A stretch of DNA of 64,000 nucleotides, taken from Thermoplasmata archaeon. Lineage in GTDB: Archaea; Thermoplasmatota; Thermoplasmata; Lutacidiplasmatales; UBA184. A program made the position numbers and the translations under genes. The notes beneath the pieces were generated by a model, which was not told the origin of the DNA, searched no databases, and saw only the letters and a list, made by a program, of their open reading frames with translations. Where the stretch lies: contig JAKIVS010000010.1 in NCBI GenBank assembly GCA_022750435.1, forward strand, positions 1 through 64,000, written 5' to 3'. Shown here in pieces: positions 43,681 to 52,204 of this stretch (within the stretch, counting starts at the first letter, position 1; every line of letters starts with the position of its first letter).

Positions 43681-43690
43681 GGTATGTGGC
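43681..43690 (-). promoter_or_regulatory. Possible promoter of tatA and respiratory genes
   Basis: Minus-strand GCCACATACC, 28–37 bp before the tatA ATG. A second AT-rich GTTTAAGTA lies about 90 bp upstream next to the end of the AbrB/PhoU gene. Confidence 0.35.
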
Positions 43691-43747
43691 GTTCGTACCG
43701 GGAAGTGCGACCCGTACGAACGGTCCGGACCGTCGGTACTTAAACCC

Positions 43748-44788
43748 CTACGCGGGGGATGCGACGATCGACTCGTTTCCGACCGAGACGGCGCGGTCGA
43801 CCGCGACCTCCGCCAACGTCGAGAGGCAGGCGGCGCTCCGCTGCGCGGCGACCGTGGCGGCGTGCAGGCCCGTGCGGCGGGCGGTGACCCCCATCTTGTC
43901 CGCGGACTCTCCGGCGGCGACTCCGAGGGCGTTGAGCAGGGAGTACGCCTCGCAGGCGTCGGCGAGGGACGGCCGGATCAGCGTGTCGACCACCGCTTTC
44001 AATCCCACCTTCAGTTCGCCCAGGTGGAGCCGAAGGGCGGCGGTGTCGGCGGCCGGGCGCTCCCGGCCAGAGTCGAGCAGCTCCGCAATCTCCGAGAGGA
44101 GTCCGCCCAATTCCTGGAGCGCATGGACCACGACCCGCCACTCGAGGAGCTGCCGGGGGTCCGGGCTCCCAATCCGTCGGGCAAGCGACCAGTCTCGGCT
44201 GGCGAGGAACAGCTGCCGGACCAGCAGGGAGAGAACGCGCTGCGTCTCCTCATCGAGGGATGGAAGCCGCTTCGAGTGGCCCTTGCGGTCGAGGAGCGTC
44301 TCCGACTCCTCGAGGAAGGCGATCAGAATCATCTTCATCCGCTGGACCAGCTGCGGCAGCCCGTACTTCGACGGGTCGATGAAATTCTGGAGGACGATCC
44401 GGTTCGGCTCCTGTGCGACGACCGAGACGCCGATCAGCTTGCGCGCCGCGCTCAGCAGCTCCTCGACCCGCTCCGGCGGGAGGGGCGACTCGCTTCGGAT
44501 CTCGATGGCGTCGTGGCCAACGCGGTAGGCGCCGACGATCAGCCGCTCGAGGACGCCGGGCGTGTCGAACGACTGCGCCTGGACCAGGTAGGGGGTTCCG
44601 ACGACGGCGGTGCCCGCGACGGGGGCGGGCCGGAGGTAGAGCGTTCCGTCGTCGTTCTGGTCAAAGACGATGAGGTCCCCCGGACGCAGGTTCATCGCCT
44701 CCGCCCACGGTTTCGGCAGCGTGACCGCGATGGAGGAATGTCCGGCTTTCAGGACGCGGCGCTCACGACTCGGGACTCCCCATGCCAT
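43748..44788 (-). CDS. AbrB–PhoU domain regulator
   Basis: A 346-residue protein with an N-terminal AbrB-type swapped-hairpin DNA-binding domain (SSIAVTLPKPWAEAMNLRPGDLIVF, about residues 18–42) and a C-terminal helical PhoU-like region of two three-helix repeats (RMKMILIAFLEESETLLDR; VVHALQELGGLLSEIAELL; LGELKVGLKAVVDTLI). AbrB–PhoU fusions are common in archaea and are usually annotated as phosphate uptake regulators, but no phosphate transporter is nearby. Located upstream of tatA; it could regulate the respiratory cluster (inference). Inverted repeats flank its promoter. Confidence 0.88.
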   Translation of the reverse strand: MAWGVPSRERRVLKAGHSSIAVTLPKPWAEAMNLRPGDLIVFDQNDDGTLYLRPAPVAGTAVVGTPYLVQAQSFDTPGVLERLIVGAYRVGHDAIEIRSESPLPPERVEELLSAARKLIGVSVVAQEPNRIVLQNFIDPSKYGLPQLVQRMKMILIAFLEESETLLDRKGHSKRLPSLDEETQRVLSLLVRQLFLASRDWSLARRIGSPDPRQLLEWRVVVHALQELGGLLSEIAELLDSGRERPAADTAALRLHLGELKVGLKAVVDTLIRPSLADACEAYSLLNALGVAAGESADKMGVTARRTGLHAATVAAQRSAACLSTLAEVAVDRAVSVGNESIVASPA

Positions 44789-44801
44789 TGGAACGCCTTC
44801 G

Positions 44802-44825
44802 AACCTCCTACGAGGTCCGTAGGTT
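44802..44825. promoter_or_regulatory. Possible autoregulatory operator
   Basis: AACCT…AGGTT imperfect palindrome (24 bp) between the AbrB/PhoU ATG and its TATA-like box. Its right half CCGTAGGTT (44817–44825) recurs inverted as AACCTACGG at 44878–44886, over the stop codon of the next gene. Position suits a repressor site, but binding is inferred. Confidence 0.35.
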
Positions 44826-44840
44826 GGAACCTGACCGCCT

Positions 44841-44848
44841 TCTTAGAC
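44841..44848 (-). promoter_or_regulatory. TATA-like box for AbrB–PhoU gene
   Basis: Minus-strand GTCTAAGA, about 53–60 bp upstream of the ATG; it implies a leader of roughly 25 nt that contains the palindrome. Confidence 0.4.
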
Positions 44849-44880
44849 GTTGCGGCTCCGGTTCCTCGCCGGTGGGGAAC

Positions 44881-45567
44881 CTACGGCGCCTTCGGAGGTT
44901 GGGTCGGCGCGGGGGTCGGCTCGGGGTATCCGAGACGCTCCGGGGGCATCTCCTCGGCGGCCCCGCGACGCTTTCCCACGACGAATCCCAGGACGAGCGC
45001 GAGGATGACGAGCCCGACGATCGTCCCGGAGATGATGTAGACCGGGGCGCCCGGACCGTTCGCGGTCGAGAGGCTTCCCGGCGCCTCACCCGAGCCGAGG
45101 AGTCCCGACATCGAGGGGAAGTGGCCCGGCTCGGTGCAGACGTACTCGTAGACCCCGACGGCCGGGGCCGTGAAGTTCGCGTAGAACTTCGCGCCCGTCG
45201 TCGCGCCGACCTGGATGTTGACGATCGGCGCGTGGGAGGAGAAGTACGCGGTGAGGTCGCTCGCCGTGTCCGTGGTCGGGAAGGTGTAGCCCGCGGTCGG
45301 CGAGAGGGTGAAGGTGTGCGGGATCGTCCCGAGCTGAGTGACCGTGACGTGCACGGAGTCGCCGGGCTGGACCTCGCCGATGTTCGTCGTGAAGGCGAGC
45401 TGGTCGGAGACGCTCACGTTCAGGAAATCGACGCCGCTCGCCGCCGTGCGAACGCCGGAAGCCGGGAGGGCCGAGTGGGTCGGCGCGACGCTCGGCACGA
45501 GGGCGATCCCGAGGACGGCGGCAACGATCAGTAGCGCGGCGGCGGCACGTGCGTACGGCCTAGGCAT
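44881..45567 (-). CDS. Membrane-anchored blue copper protein (cupredoxin)
   Basis: A 228-residue secreted electron carrier. Signal peptide ALLIVAAVLGIALVPSVAPT, then a cupredoxin domain with type-1 copper ligands His84 (GTIPHTFTL), Cys144, His149 and Met153 (YVCTEPGHFPSMSG), a membrane helix (about 177–199, VYIISGTIVGLVILALVLGFV), and a Pro-rich cytoplasmic tail. The track ORF continues upstream over the divergent region; the ATG at 45567 places the signal peptide correctly. Divergent from oxidase subunit II, so a role in passing electrons from the bc complex to CuA is likely (inference). Confidence 0.9.
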   Translation of the reverse strand: MPRPYARAAAALLIVAAVLGIALVPSVAPTHSALPASGVRTAASGVDFLNVSVSDQLAFTTNIGEVQPGDSVHVTVTQLGTIPHTFTLSPTAGYTFPTTDTASDLTAYFSSHAPIVNIQVGATTGAKFYANFTAPAVGVYEYVCTEPGHFPSMSGLLGSGEAPGSLSTANGPGAPVYIISGTIVGLVILALVLGFVVGKRRGAAEEMPPERLGYPEPTPAPTQPPKAP

Positions 45568-45711
45568 CGTGGAAACCCGGCGCGCGGAACGCGCGCTCGG
45601 GCGGCGGGACGGAGAGGCCGCTTCAAAGGGGTTTGGTACGAACCTCGGTGGAACCAGGGCCTGGGGATCCGCCCCCCGAAGCCCGGACGATCGGGGTTCC
45701 GGTACGTACGC

Positions 45712-45975
45712 GTGAAATATCAAGCGACGGACCTCCTTGCCGTCGTGCGCCCGAGGGCCCTCGCTCGCGCGCTCCTCGGGTGGGGCGCCGTCGCTGCATT
45801 CGCCGGCTCGACGGGGTTCGCCGCGGCGAACCCCACGAACCTCCAGGAGACAACCCCGTTGCTCTGGGTGATGATGGCGATCTCGGTCGCCGGGGCGATC
45901 GTCACCTACGCCTTCCTCGCCTACGCGATCTGGCGCTACCGCGACCCGCATACGAAGGGGCGGCGCTATGGATAG
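45712..45975 (+). CDS. Oxidase subunit II, N-terminal part (first helix)
   Basis: An 87-residue protein with a possible signal or helix (LLGWGAVAAFAGSTGFAAAN) and a strong helix LLWVMMAISVAGAIVTYAFLAYAIWRYRDPHTKGRR. In ordinary subunit II the first helix ends in a similar Y-x-x-x-R-x-R segment, which then leads into the second helix. Here the ORF stops and the second helix plus CuA domain are encoded by the next, overlapping ORF. Start GTG at 45712. The pair looks like a subunit II split by an 8-bp overlap. Confidence 0.7.
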   Translation: MKYQATDLLAVVRPRALARALLGWGAVAAFAGSTGFAAANPTNLQETTPLLWVMMAISVAGAIVTYAFLAYAIWRYRDPHTKGRRYG

Positions 45976-46435
45976 CACGCGTCGGATGGAATACGCCTGG
46001 ACGCTCGCCGTCGTGGCGCTCCTCGCCGGCGTGCTGTTCTACTCGACGATCCTGCTCTACGACGACACCGACGCCACGCCCTCCCACGTCGACGAATACA
46101 TCGACGTGATCGGCCACCAATGGTTCTGGGAGTTCTGCTACACCAACGACACGTGTGCCAACGCCACCTACAATCCCAGCAACAACACCGCAACGGGCGG
46201 GGCGATGTGGGTGCGTCCGGGCACCGAGGTCCAGATCAACGTCACCAGCGACGACGTGATCCATTCCTTCAACGTCCCGAGCCTCGGCGTCCGGCTCGAT
46301 GCGATCCCCGGCCGCGTCAACACGATCGCGTTCGCGGTCCCGGCGGCCCCGGTCGGGACGAGCTATCTGATCCAGTGCACCGAATTCTGCGGGACCTACC
46401 ACGGCATCATGCGGGCCTTCGTGGTCGTCACGTAG
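45968..46435 (+). CDS. coxB: Oxidase subunit II, CuA domain part
   Basis: A 155-residue protein: MEYAWTLAVVALLAGVLFYSTILLY is the second helix of a normal subunit II, followed by GHQWFWEF (aromatic electron-entry region) and a cupredoxin fold with CuA ligands His99 (DDVIHSFNVP), Cys137, Glu139, Cys141, His145 and Met148 (QCTEFCGTYHGIM). It receives electrons for subunit I. It lacks the first helix, which is encoded by the preceding ORF (+1 frame relation, overlapping ATGGATAG). Its 3' end overlaps the giant protein gene by 8 bp. Confidence 0.93.
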   Translation: MDSTRRMEYAWTLAVVALLAGVLFYSTILLYDDTDATPSHVDEYIDVIGHQWFWEFCYTNDTCANATYNPSNNTATGGAMWVRPGTEVQINVTSDDVIHSFNVPSLGVRLDAIPGRVNTIAFAVPAAPVGTSYLIQCTEFCGTYHGIMRAFVVVT

Positions 46436-49400
46436 GTTCTTCTTCGTACACCGGCAGCATCTCGGCGGGCTCCGGATCCTCAGGGGGGGCTCTCCCCCGA
46501 CCCGACCGCACCGCGATCACCGCCGCCACTCCCACGGCCACGGCTCCGCCGACGACGACGGCGAGCTCGACGAGGGGGATTCCCCTGGTTCCGCTCCCGC
46601 CCGGCACCGGCTGGAGCGAGACGGTCGTGTAGTTGCCCGCCACTCCCGTCGACACCGTCACGTTCGCCGCCTCGAACCCGGGGGCGGTCACGGAGACGTT
46701 GTAGGTTCCCGGGCCCGTCCCGAACGTGAACTCCCCATTGGCGTCCGTCGACCGGGTGCCCTCCCCACGGCCCGTCGTCGTCCACAGCGTCACCGACGCC
46801 GCGGTCAGCGGGCGTCCGGTGGCCGCGTCCACCACCACACCCCGGAGGGGGACCTCGGTCCGTGGGAGGGCGATGTTGTGCAGAACCGAGGCGCCGCTCA
46901 CCTGGATGGGGACCCGGACGGTCCCATACTGGATTGTCCCGTTGGTCGGATCGCTCGCCGTCAGCGTCGTCGTTCCGTTGGGGAGCTGCAGGCTGTAGGC
47001 GCCGTTTGCATCCGAGCGCGCCACCACCGTCCCGTTGTTCGCGATCGTCACCCCGGCCAGAATGCTTCCGGTGTCCCCGTCGGAGGTCACGCCCTCCACG
47101 AGGTAGCTCATCGCCAGGAGCGCGAAGTTGACGCCCGTGACGTTCCCGTGGACGAGGAGCGTCGTGTTCTCGGACCGATAGTTCGGCTCCCCGACGATCA
47201 CTTCCACGGTCCCCCAGCGCACCTCGAACCGGTAGTCCCCTCCGCCGCCGCTCACGGCCTGGGCGACGCGGCCGCCGCCCTCCTCCGCGACCACGAGGGC
47301 GTTGACGAGGCCGGTGCCGGTCGCCGCGGCCGTGACGACACCGCTCACGTTCTCGAAGACGTCCGGCGGAATCGGGGTCAGGACGAGGAGGCCCGCATGC
47401 ACGGTGCCTCCCGAGATCACGACGACCGTCTCGGACGCATCCGGATAGCCGGCGGCGGAGGCCGTGAGGGTGTTCGGACCCGGGGAGGCGGAGAGCACGT
47501 ACGAGCCGTTCGCGAGCGTCCGTCCGGCTCCGCTGCACGGCCCGGCGTACGTCGGGCACGGGAGCACGGTGGCGTTCCCGATGGGCGCCCCGGTGGAGTT
47601 GACCACCTCCCCCCAGACGTTCCCGTACGACTGGAGGAACAAGGTGCCGACGTCGAGATCCGCGCCCGGCGCGATCGCGATCGGGAACCGCGTGGCGTTG
47701 TATCCCGGAGCGTCGGCGTACAGGTAGTACGTCCCAGGGGGCGACTGCACCGAGAAGGTTCCGTTCGCGTCGGTGGTGACCGTCTCGTCCGGAAGGCACC
47801 CGCCCGGACCGCTGTACTTCGAGCAGATGCTCACGTTCGCCCCGACGAGGAGATCGCCGTGGGGAAGGCTCCGCACCACCCCGTGCACGGTGCCGAAGGT
47901 GAACACCGGCACGTTCCCGAGCTCGACGAACGAGTCGGGAGTGACGTTGACCAGCTTCGAGATGTTCGTGAGGTAGAGCGGGGAATCGACCGTCACCTGG
48001 TCGACGCCGGCGGCGGCGCCGATCCAGAACACCCCGGAGACGTTGGACTCCACATGGTTGAGGCACACCATCGTGCCGACCGGGCACAGCGAGACCGTCG
48101 CGTACGGGACCGAGACATTCCCCGGCTCGGCGACCACCGTCCCTTCGACCACGCCGTTCGCGGTCATGTTCAGCTGCGGGTCGACGACGTCGGTTCCGTA
48201 GGTCAGGTTCTCGTGGAGGGTGAAGGTGGAGTAGCCGAGCGCGGTGAACGTGATGTTCGCGGCCGACGACGGGAGCGCGGAGAGGTAGTACTGGCCGAGG
48301 TCGCTCCCGAAGATCGTTTGCGTGTGGATCCCGAGGGCGTTCTCCGCGACCTGCAGCCCGAGCACCGGGAGGTCGGTGGTGTTGTCGAACACGCCGGGGA
48401 CGACGGGGACCCCCACGGTGTTCACCTGCCGGCTCCGTACGTCGGCGTAGCCGTCTCCGGCCAGCGCCGCGACCGTGATGGGTCCGTACGCATCGGTCGT
48501 CCGATTCACCACGGTTGTGGTCCCGGTGAAGTTCGCGTAGGCGGGCGAGCCGGTGGTCAGGGTATCGTTGCCCGGGGGGGCCGACGTGTTGACGAAGCCG
48601 GTCCCGTTGGAGGGCGCAGAGCCGCTCAGGGGCCGGGACAACGGGCCCCCGAAGCCGCTCGCCTCGAGCTCGATGCCGGAGAGGGGGAGCAACGTCCCGA
48701 CTTCCCGGATCGTCGCCGTCACGAAGCCGAATTCCGACATGGCCACCGTCGGACCCGCGACCACCACACCGCCGTGCAGGGGACCCACGGAGGCGTTCGA
48801 GCGGGCGGGAACGAGACCCCCCGCCCCCGCGGAGACTCGGATCGACGACGCGCCGTTGGGGAGGAATCCGACGTAATACCCGCCGGGGCCGGTGACGAAC
48901 GAGGCGAGTCCGAGGACGGGTCCGCTCGACTCCACTCCGAATGTGGCGAAGAACGCGGGAGGTGAGGTGGCTCCCACGACCTCGGTGAGATCGCCGGCTT
49001 CGCCACCGAGGATCTCGAGGCCGGCCGCTCCGCCGGCCTCGGTGCCGTTGTAGCGGGTGTCGGGGATCGTGGCGGAGAAGACGAGGCGGCTCGTGTTGTA
49101 TCCCGGGAGGGAATTCCCGTAGCCGCTCGGCCCTCCGCCCGTCAGGAGGAGCGTGTCCGGCGCGCCATAGGGTGCGCTCACGTTGAAGAACCCGCCACTG
49201 TCGGTGGCCCCGGGCGGACTGCAGGCCCCCGACCCGTCGCAGGCGATGACCACGAGTTGGTCGGCCCCTTCCCCGTACTCGGCCCCCAACGAATCCCACG
49301 GGTCGATGAGGACGCGTCCCGCGACCCAGACGAGGGGGGTCAGGAGCACCGTGCCGACGTTGACGGTGCCGGCCACCGAGGCGTTGAGGAACACCCGCCC

Positions 49401-52151
49401 GGTCTCGTAGTGCGTCGCGTTGATCCAGATCTCATAGGCGCCGTGGACGGTGCTCAGGTTGAACTCCCCCCCCGGGAGGGTGAACGACGACGTGAACGAG
49501 CAGCTCCCGGTGGCGATCACGAGACAGACGCTCAACTGGGCGTTGCCGACCCCCAGCCCGGAGAGCGCGTCGACCGTCCGGCCGACGACCCAGGAGCCGG
49601 TCGTCGGGGCGGAGGAGTTCGCTCCGCGAGGGGCGAAGGGCGACGGCGCCCCGGAGGCGACCCCGACCGGGGGCAGCCGCATCGTCGGCGCGACCGCGGG
49701 GCTACCGGGGGTCAGGTTCAGGAAGGTGCTCTCGGGGTCGAATCCCGAGGCGGTGGCGGTGATCTCGACCGCGTTCGCGGGGAATCGGGTGACCGGTGCG
49801 GTCCCTTCGTACGTCCCGTTCGTTCCGCTCGTTTCCGTGCCCGGATAGCACGGTTGCAGCGGCGCGACGTTGCAGACCGTGACCACGGCCTGGAGGATCG
49901 GCAGGCCGGTCGTGGCGGAGACGAGGCGACCGGAGTACGAGGCGACCGGGCCGAGCTCGATCTCCCCCGTCGAGTTGTTCGCGGTGACGTCGATCCACGT
50001 GTAGTTGGTCCGGAATCCGATCTCGGAGGTCGTGACGACGTCCCACCCGAGCGGGGCCGGTGCGGAGAACGAGCCATTGGTCGAGGTGGCGGCGGTGAAA
50101 CACGTCGATTGGCTCGTCACCGGGCAGACTTGAATCGAGCCGGCCCAACCGCCGGGGGGCGCGTAGGTCGAGGGCGCCCCTTCGAGTCCGATCGACCCGT
50201 AGATCGCCCCGACGCTGAGGTCGAGCGGGAAGGTCCCGAGGTCGGTCGGGTGGTCTTCCTGCGCACAGCATCGGAACGGGACGGTCAGCCAGGTCCCGGT
50301 GTGCAGCGTCCCCCAGGTGATGTCGACCTCGTCCGGCCCGGGCGGGGCCGGGGCGCAGAAGGTGTACGGCCCGGTGGGGCACCCGGCCGGAATCGCCTGG
50401 TCCTGACCGCCCGAGCTTGTGGTTACGCCCGGGAGGCACTCCCCGGTCCGGACGCTCGAGCAGACCCCGATGGAGACCGGGACGTTCGTGTCGTTGGCGA
50501 GCGAGCCGGAGAGCACCACCGTCCCCGAGACGTAGGTTCCCGGGTCCGCGTCGAAGGCTCCCACCATCGTCACGTGGTCGGGGGTCACGTTGACCCAACT
50601 GATGTTGATGTACTGGAACGGCCACGGCGGCCACGGCTGGCCGCCGGGGAACGACAGCTCGGCGAGGGGGAAGCCATCCGGTTCGACGTAGGCGCGGTAG
50701 AGGAACAGGATGTTGCGCAGCGGCGCGACCGGGAACAGCTCCGTCTGTCCGAGCACCACGCCCGTACCGGTGCAGCTGGGGGGCAGGGTTTCGGCCCCGT
50801 TCGCGGGGAGACCGGTGTTGCTCCCGGAGAGGGAGCAGGCGATCACCGCGAGGCCCCCTCCGAGGGGGGGCAGCGAGCTCGGCCAGGAACCGTTCGGCGA
50901 GCCTCCCGTAAAATTGACGGTCACCTCGACCGTTCCGAACGGGACGAGCTCGACCGTGCCGAAGTCCACGACGCCCGAGGGCCCGGACGGAACGTCGGCC
51001 GTTTGGGTCACGTTGCTCACGTACCCGGCAGCGTCCACCCCGAGGAACCCGGGGCCGGCGATGGCGGAGAAGTTGACCACCCCGCCCGTCCCACCGCCCG
51101 AGGAGACGTTCGCAAAGAACGGTCCCAGGCACGTCAGGTCAATGCGGTCGGAACAGAACTTCAGGGTGGCGTTCACCGGCGCGCCCGTCACGCTGTCGAC
51201 CACGGTCACGGTCGAGTTGATCCCTCCCTCGAGCTCCACCGTGCCGACGTTGACGACGGCCCAGGGGGCGGGGGAGGCGTAGGTGGCGTTGCCCACGAAC
51301 TGGGGACCCGACCCGGGCGGTCCGACCTGCACCTCGATCGCGATCGGGTCGACCTCGAAGGAGAAGGTGCCGTTGGACAGCGACAGCGTCTGGTCCGGCC
51401 CCCCGAGCGCCCCGTCCCGGGATTCGCTGCTGAGGTTGGCGCCCGCCACCGGAGGGAGCCCCGGCAGGTCGGCGACGACCTTCCCGACGACGGTGGCGAG
51501 GTGGACCATCCGAATGTTGCCGACGGGGGTCACCACGCCGGAGGTGACGTTCGCGAAGCTCCGGTTCCCGAGGTAGTCCAGGACGGAGAACGTCAGGACG
51601 ACCGGTCCCGGATCTCCCTCGACCCGGAAGTATCCCGTCCCGTTCGTCGGGGTCGCATTCACCGTACAGTTCCCGCACACGCCGCTCGGGGTGGAGATGG
51701 ACACGAGAGCGCCGGCGATCGGCGTACCGTACACACTGTCGATGACGTTCCCCGAGACCCAGCCTCCGGCGACGCCCGGACGGCGTGTCGCCGGTGCCGG
51801 AGCCGCGGGTGGAGGATGCGCGCCCGCGGGGCTGGACGATCCGGCGAGCTGCGCGAGTACGGACGGGAGCGAGCCGCTCCACGAATGGTCCTGTCGATAG
51901 ATCGACGGCCCGTTGACAAATCGCCCTCCCCCGGACGCGCCCGCCAGGCCGACGACGGGCGAGTGCGTCGCCCCGCTCCGGGGGGAGACCGCAGCATGGG
52001 GACCGAGCGCCGGTGGGAGCGTCGCCGGCGTCGCGGAGACCATCGGTACCGCCGAGAGCACCAGCAGGGCGAGGATCAGGAGAACGGGGTGGCGCGCGGC
52101 CCTCGCCCCACGGAGCGGATGCCGGCGGACCGACCCGGACGCAGCAGCCAT
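46428..52151 (-). CDS. Giant secreted protein with carboxypeptidase-regulatory-like repeats, copy 1
   Basis: 1,907 residues. Signal peptide HPVLLILALLVLSAVPMVSA, then successive beta-sandwich modules of the carboxypeptidase-regulatory/Ig-like type (patterns such as GNVIDSVYGTPIAGALVSIS, GTGYFRVEG, and near the end DAATGRPLTAASVTLW, ANGEFTFGTGPGTYNVSV). A C-terminal membrane helix (LVELAVVVGGAVAVGVAAVIAV) and acidic tail follow. Rich in N-x-S/T sequons and in closely spaced cysteine pairs (for example GVCSSVRTGECLPG). The track ORF (2,985 aa) runs into the next gene; the true start is the ATG at 52151, behind a conserved upstream block. Probable cell-surface adhesin or wall component. Confidence 0.88.
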   Translation of the reverse strand: MAAASGSVRRHPLRGARAARHPVLLILALLVLSAVPMVSATPATLPPALGPHAAVSPRSGATHSPVVGLAGASGGGRFVNGPSIYRQDHSWSGSLPSVLAQLAGSSSPAGAHPPPAAPAPATRRPGVAGGWVSGNVIDSVYGTPIAGALVSISTPSGVCGNCTVNATPTNGTGYFRVEGDPGPVVLTFSVLDYLGNRSFANVTSGVVTPVGNIRMVHLATVVGKVVADLPGLPPVAGANLSSESRDGALGGPDQTLSLSNGTFSFEVDPIAIEVQVGPPGSGPQFVGNATYASPAPWAVVNVGTVELEGGINSTVTVVDSVTGAPVNATLKFCSDRIDLTCLGPFFANVSSGGGTGGVVNFSAIAGPGFLGVDAAGYVSNVTQTADVPSGPSGVVDFGTVELVPFGTVEVTVNFTGGSPNGSWPSSLPPLGGGLAVIACSLSGSNTGLPANGAETLPPSCTGTGVVLGQTELFPVAPLRNILFLYRAYVEPDGFPLAELSFPGGQPWPPWPFQYINISWVNVTPDHVTMVGAFDADPGTYVSGTVVLSGSLANDTNVPVSIGVCSSVRTGECLPGVTTSSGGQDQAIPAGCPTGPYTFCAPAPPGPDEVDITWGTLHTGTWLTVPFRCCAQEDHPTDLGTFPLDLSVGAIYGSIGLEGAPSTYAPPGGWAGSIQVCPVTSQSTCFTAATSTNGSFSAPAPLGWDVVTTSEIGFRTNYTWIDVTANNSTGEIELGPVASYSGRLVSATTGLPILQAVVTVCNVAPLQPCYPGTETSGTNGTYEGTAPVTRFPANAVEITATASGFDPESTFLNLTPGSPAVAPTMRLPPVGVASGAPSPFAPRGANSSAPTTGSWVVGRTVDALSGLGVGNAQLSVCLVIATGSCSFTSSFTLPGGEFNLSTVHGAYEIWINATHYETGRVFLNASVAGTVNVGTVLLTPLVWVAGRVLIDPWDSLGAEYGEGADQLVVIACDGSGACSPPGATDSGGFFNVSAPYGAPDTLLLTGGGPSGYGNSLPGYNTSRLVFSATIPDTRYNGTEAGGAAGLEILGGEAGDLTEVVGATSPPAFFATFGVESSGPVLGLASFVTGPGGYYVGFLPNGASSIRVSAGAGGLVPARSNASVGPLHGGVVVAGPTVAMSEFGFVTATIREVGTLLPLSGIELEASGFGGPLSRPLSGSAPSNGTGFVNTSAPPGNDTLTTGSPAYANFTGTTTVVNRTTDAYGPITVAALAGDGYADVRSRQVNTVGVPVVPGVFDNTTDLPVLGLQVAENALGIHTQTIFGSDLGQYYLSALPSSAANITFTALGYSTFTLHENLTYGTDVVDPQLNMTANGVVEGTVVAEPGNVSVPYATVSLCPVGTMVCLNHVESNVSGVFWIGAAAGVDQVTVDSPLYLTNISKLVNVTPDSFVELGNVPVFTFGTVHGVVRSLPHGDLLVGANVSICSKYSGPGGCLPDETVTTDANGTFSVQSPPGTYYLYADAPGYNATRFPIAIAPGADLDVGTLFLQSYGNVWGEVVNSTGAPIGNATVLPCPTYAGPCSGAGRTLANGSYVLSASPGPNTLTASAAGYPDASETVVVISGGTVHAGLLVLTPIPPDVFENVSGVVTAAATGTGLVNALVVAEEGGGRVAQAVSGGGGDYRFEVRWGTVEVIVGEPNYRSENTTLLVHGNVTGVNFALLAMSYLVEGVTSDGDTGSILAGVTIANNGTVVARSDANGAYSLQLPNGTTTLTASDPTNGTIQYGTVRVPIQVSGASVLHNIALPRTEVPLRGVVVDAATGRPLTAASVTLWTTTGRGEGTRSTDANGEFTFGTGPGTYNVSVTAPGFEAANVTVSTGVAGNYTTVSLQPVPGGSGTRGIPLVELAVVVGGAVAVGVAAVIAVRSGRGRAPPEDPEPAEMLPVYEEEPT
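46768..46817. repeat. 50-bp exact match, copy-1 side
   Basis: CGGCCCGTCG…GGGCGTCC is identical to 52557–52606 in copy 2. It includes third codon positions, while flanking codons differ silently. Confidence 0.8.
47179..47235. repeat. 57-bp exact match, copy-1 side
   Basis: TAGTTCGGCT…AACCGGTAG identical to 52968–53024 in copy 2; encodes the shared FEVRWGTVEVIVGEPNY segment. Confidence 0.8.
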
Positions 52152-52181
52152 CGTGGGGCCGAGCCGCGCGACACCCGGCGG

Positions 52182-52199
52182 CCGTAAGGCGCCTTCGAC
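52182..52199 (-). promoter_or_regulatory. Conserved promoter block of giant protein copy 1
   Basis: GTCGAAGGCGCCTTACGG on the minus strand, 31–48 bp before the ATG. The same block with three changes precedes copy 2, although other intergenic sequence differs, which suggests a shared promoter or regulator site. Confidence 0.5.
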
Positions 52200-52204
52200 C
52201 GTCG

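Noticed and set aside
49257-52187. 976-aa plus-strand ORF
   Set aside because: Same kind of antisense shadow, over giant protein copy 1.
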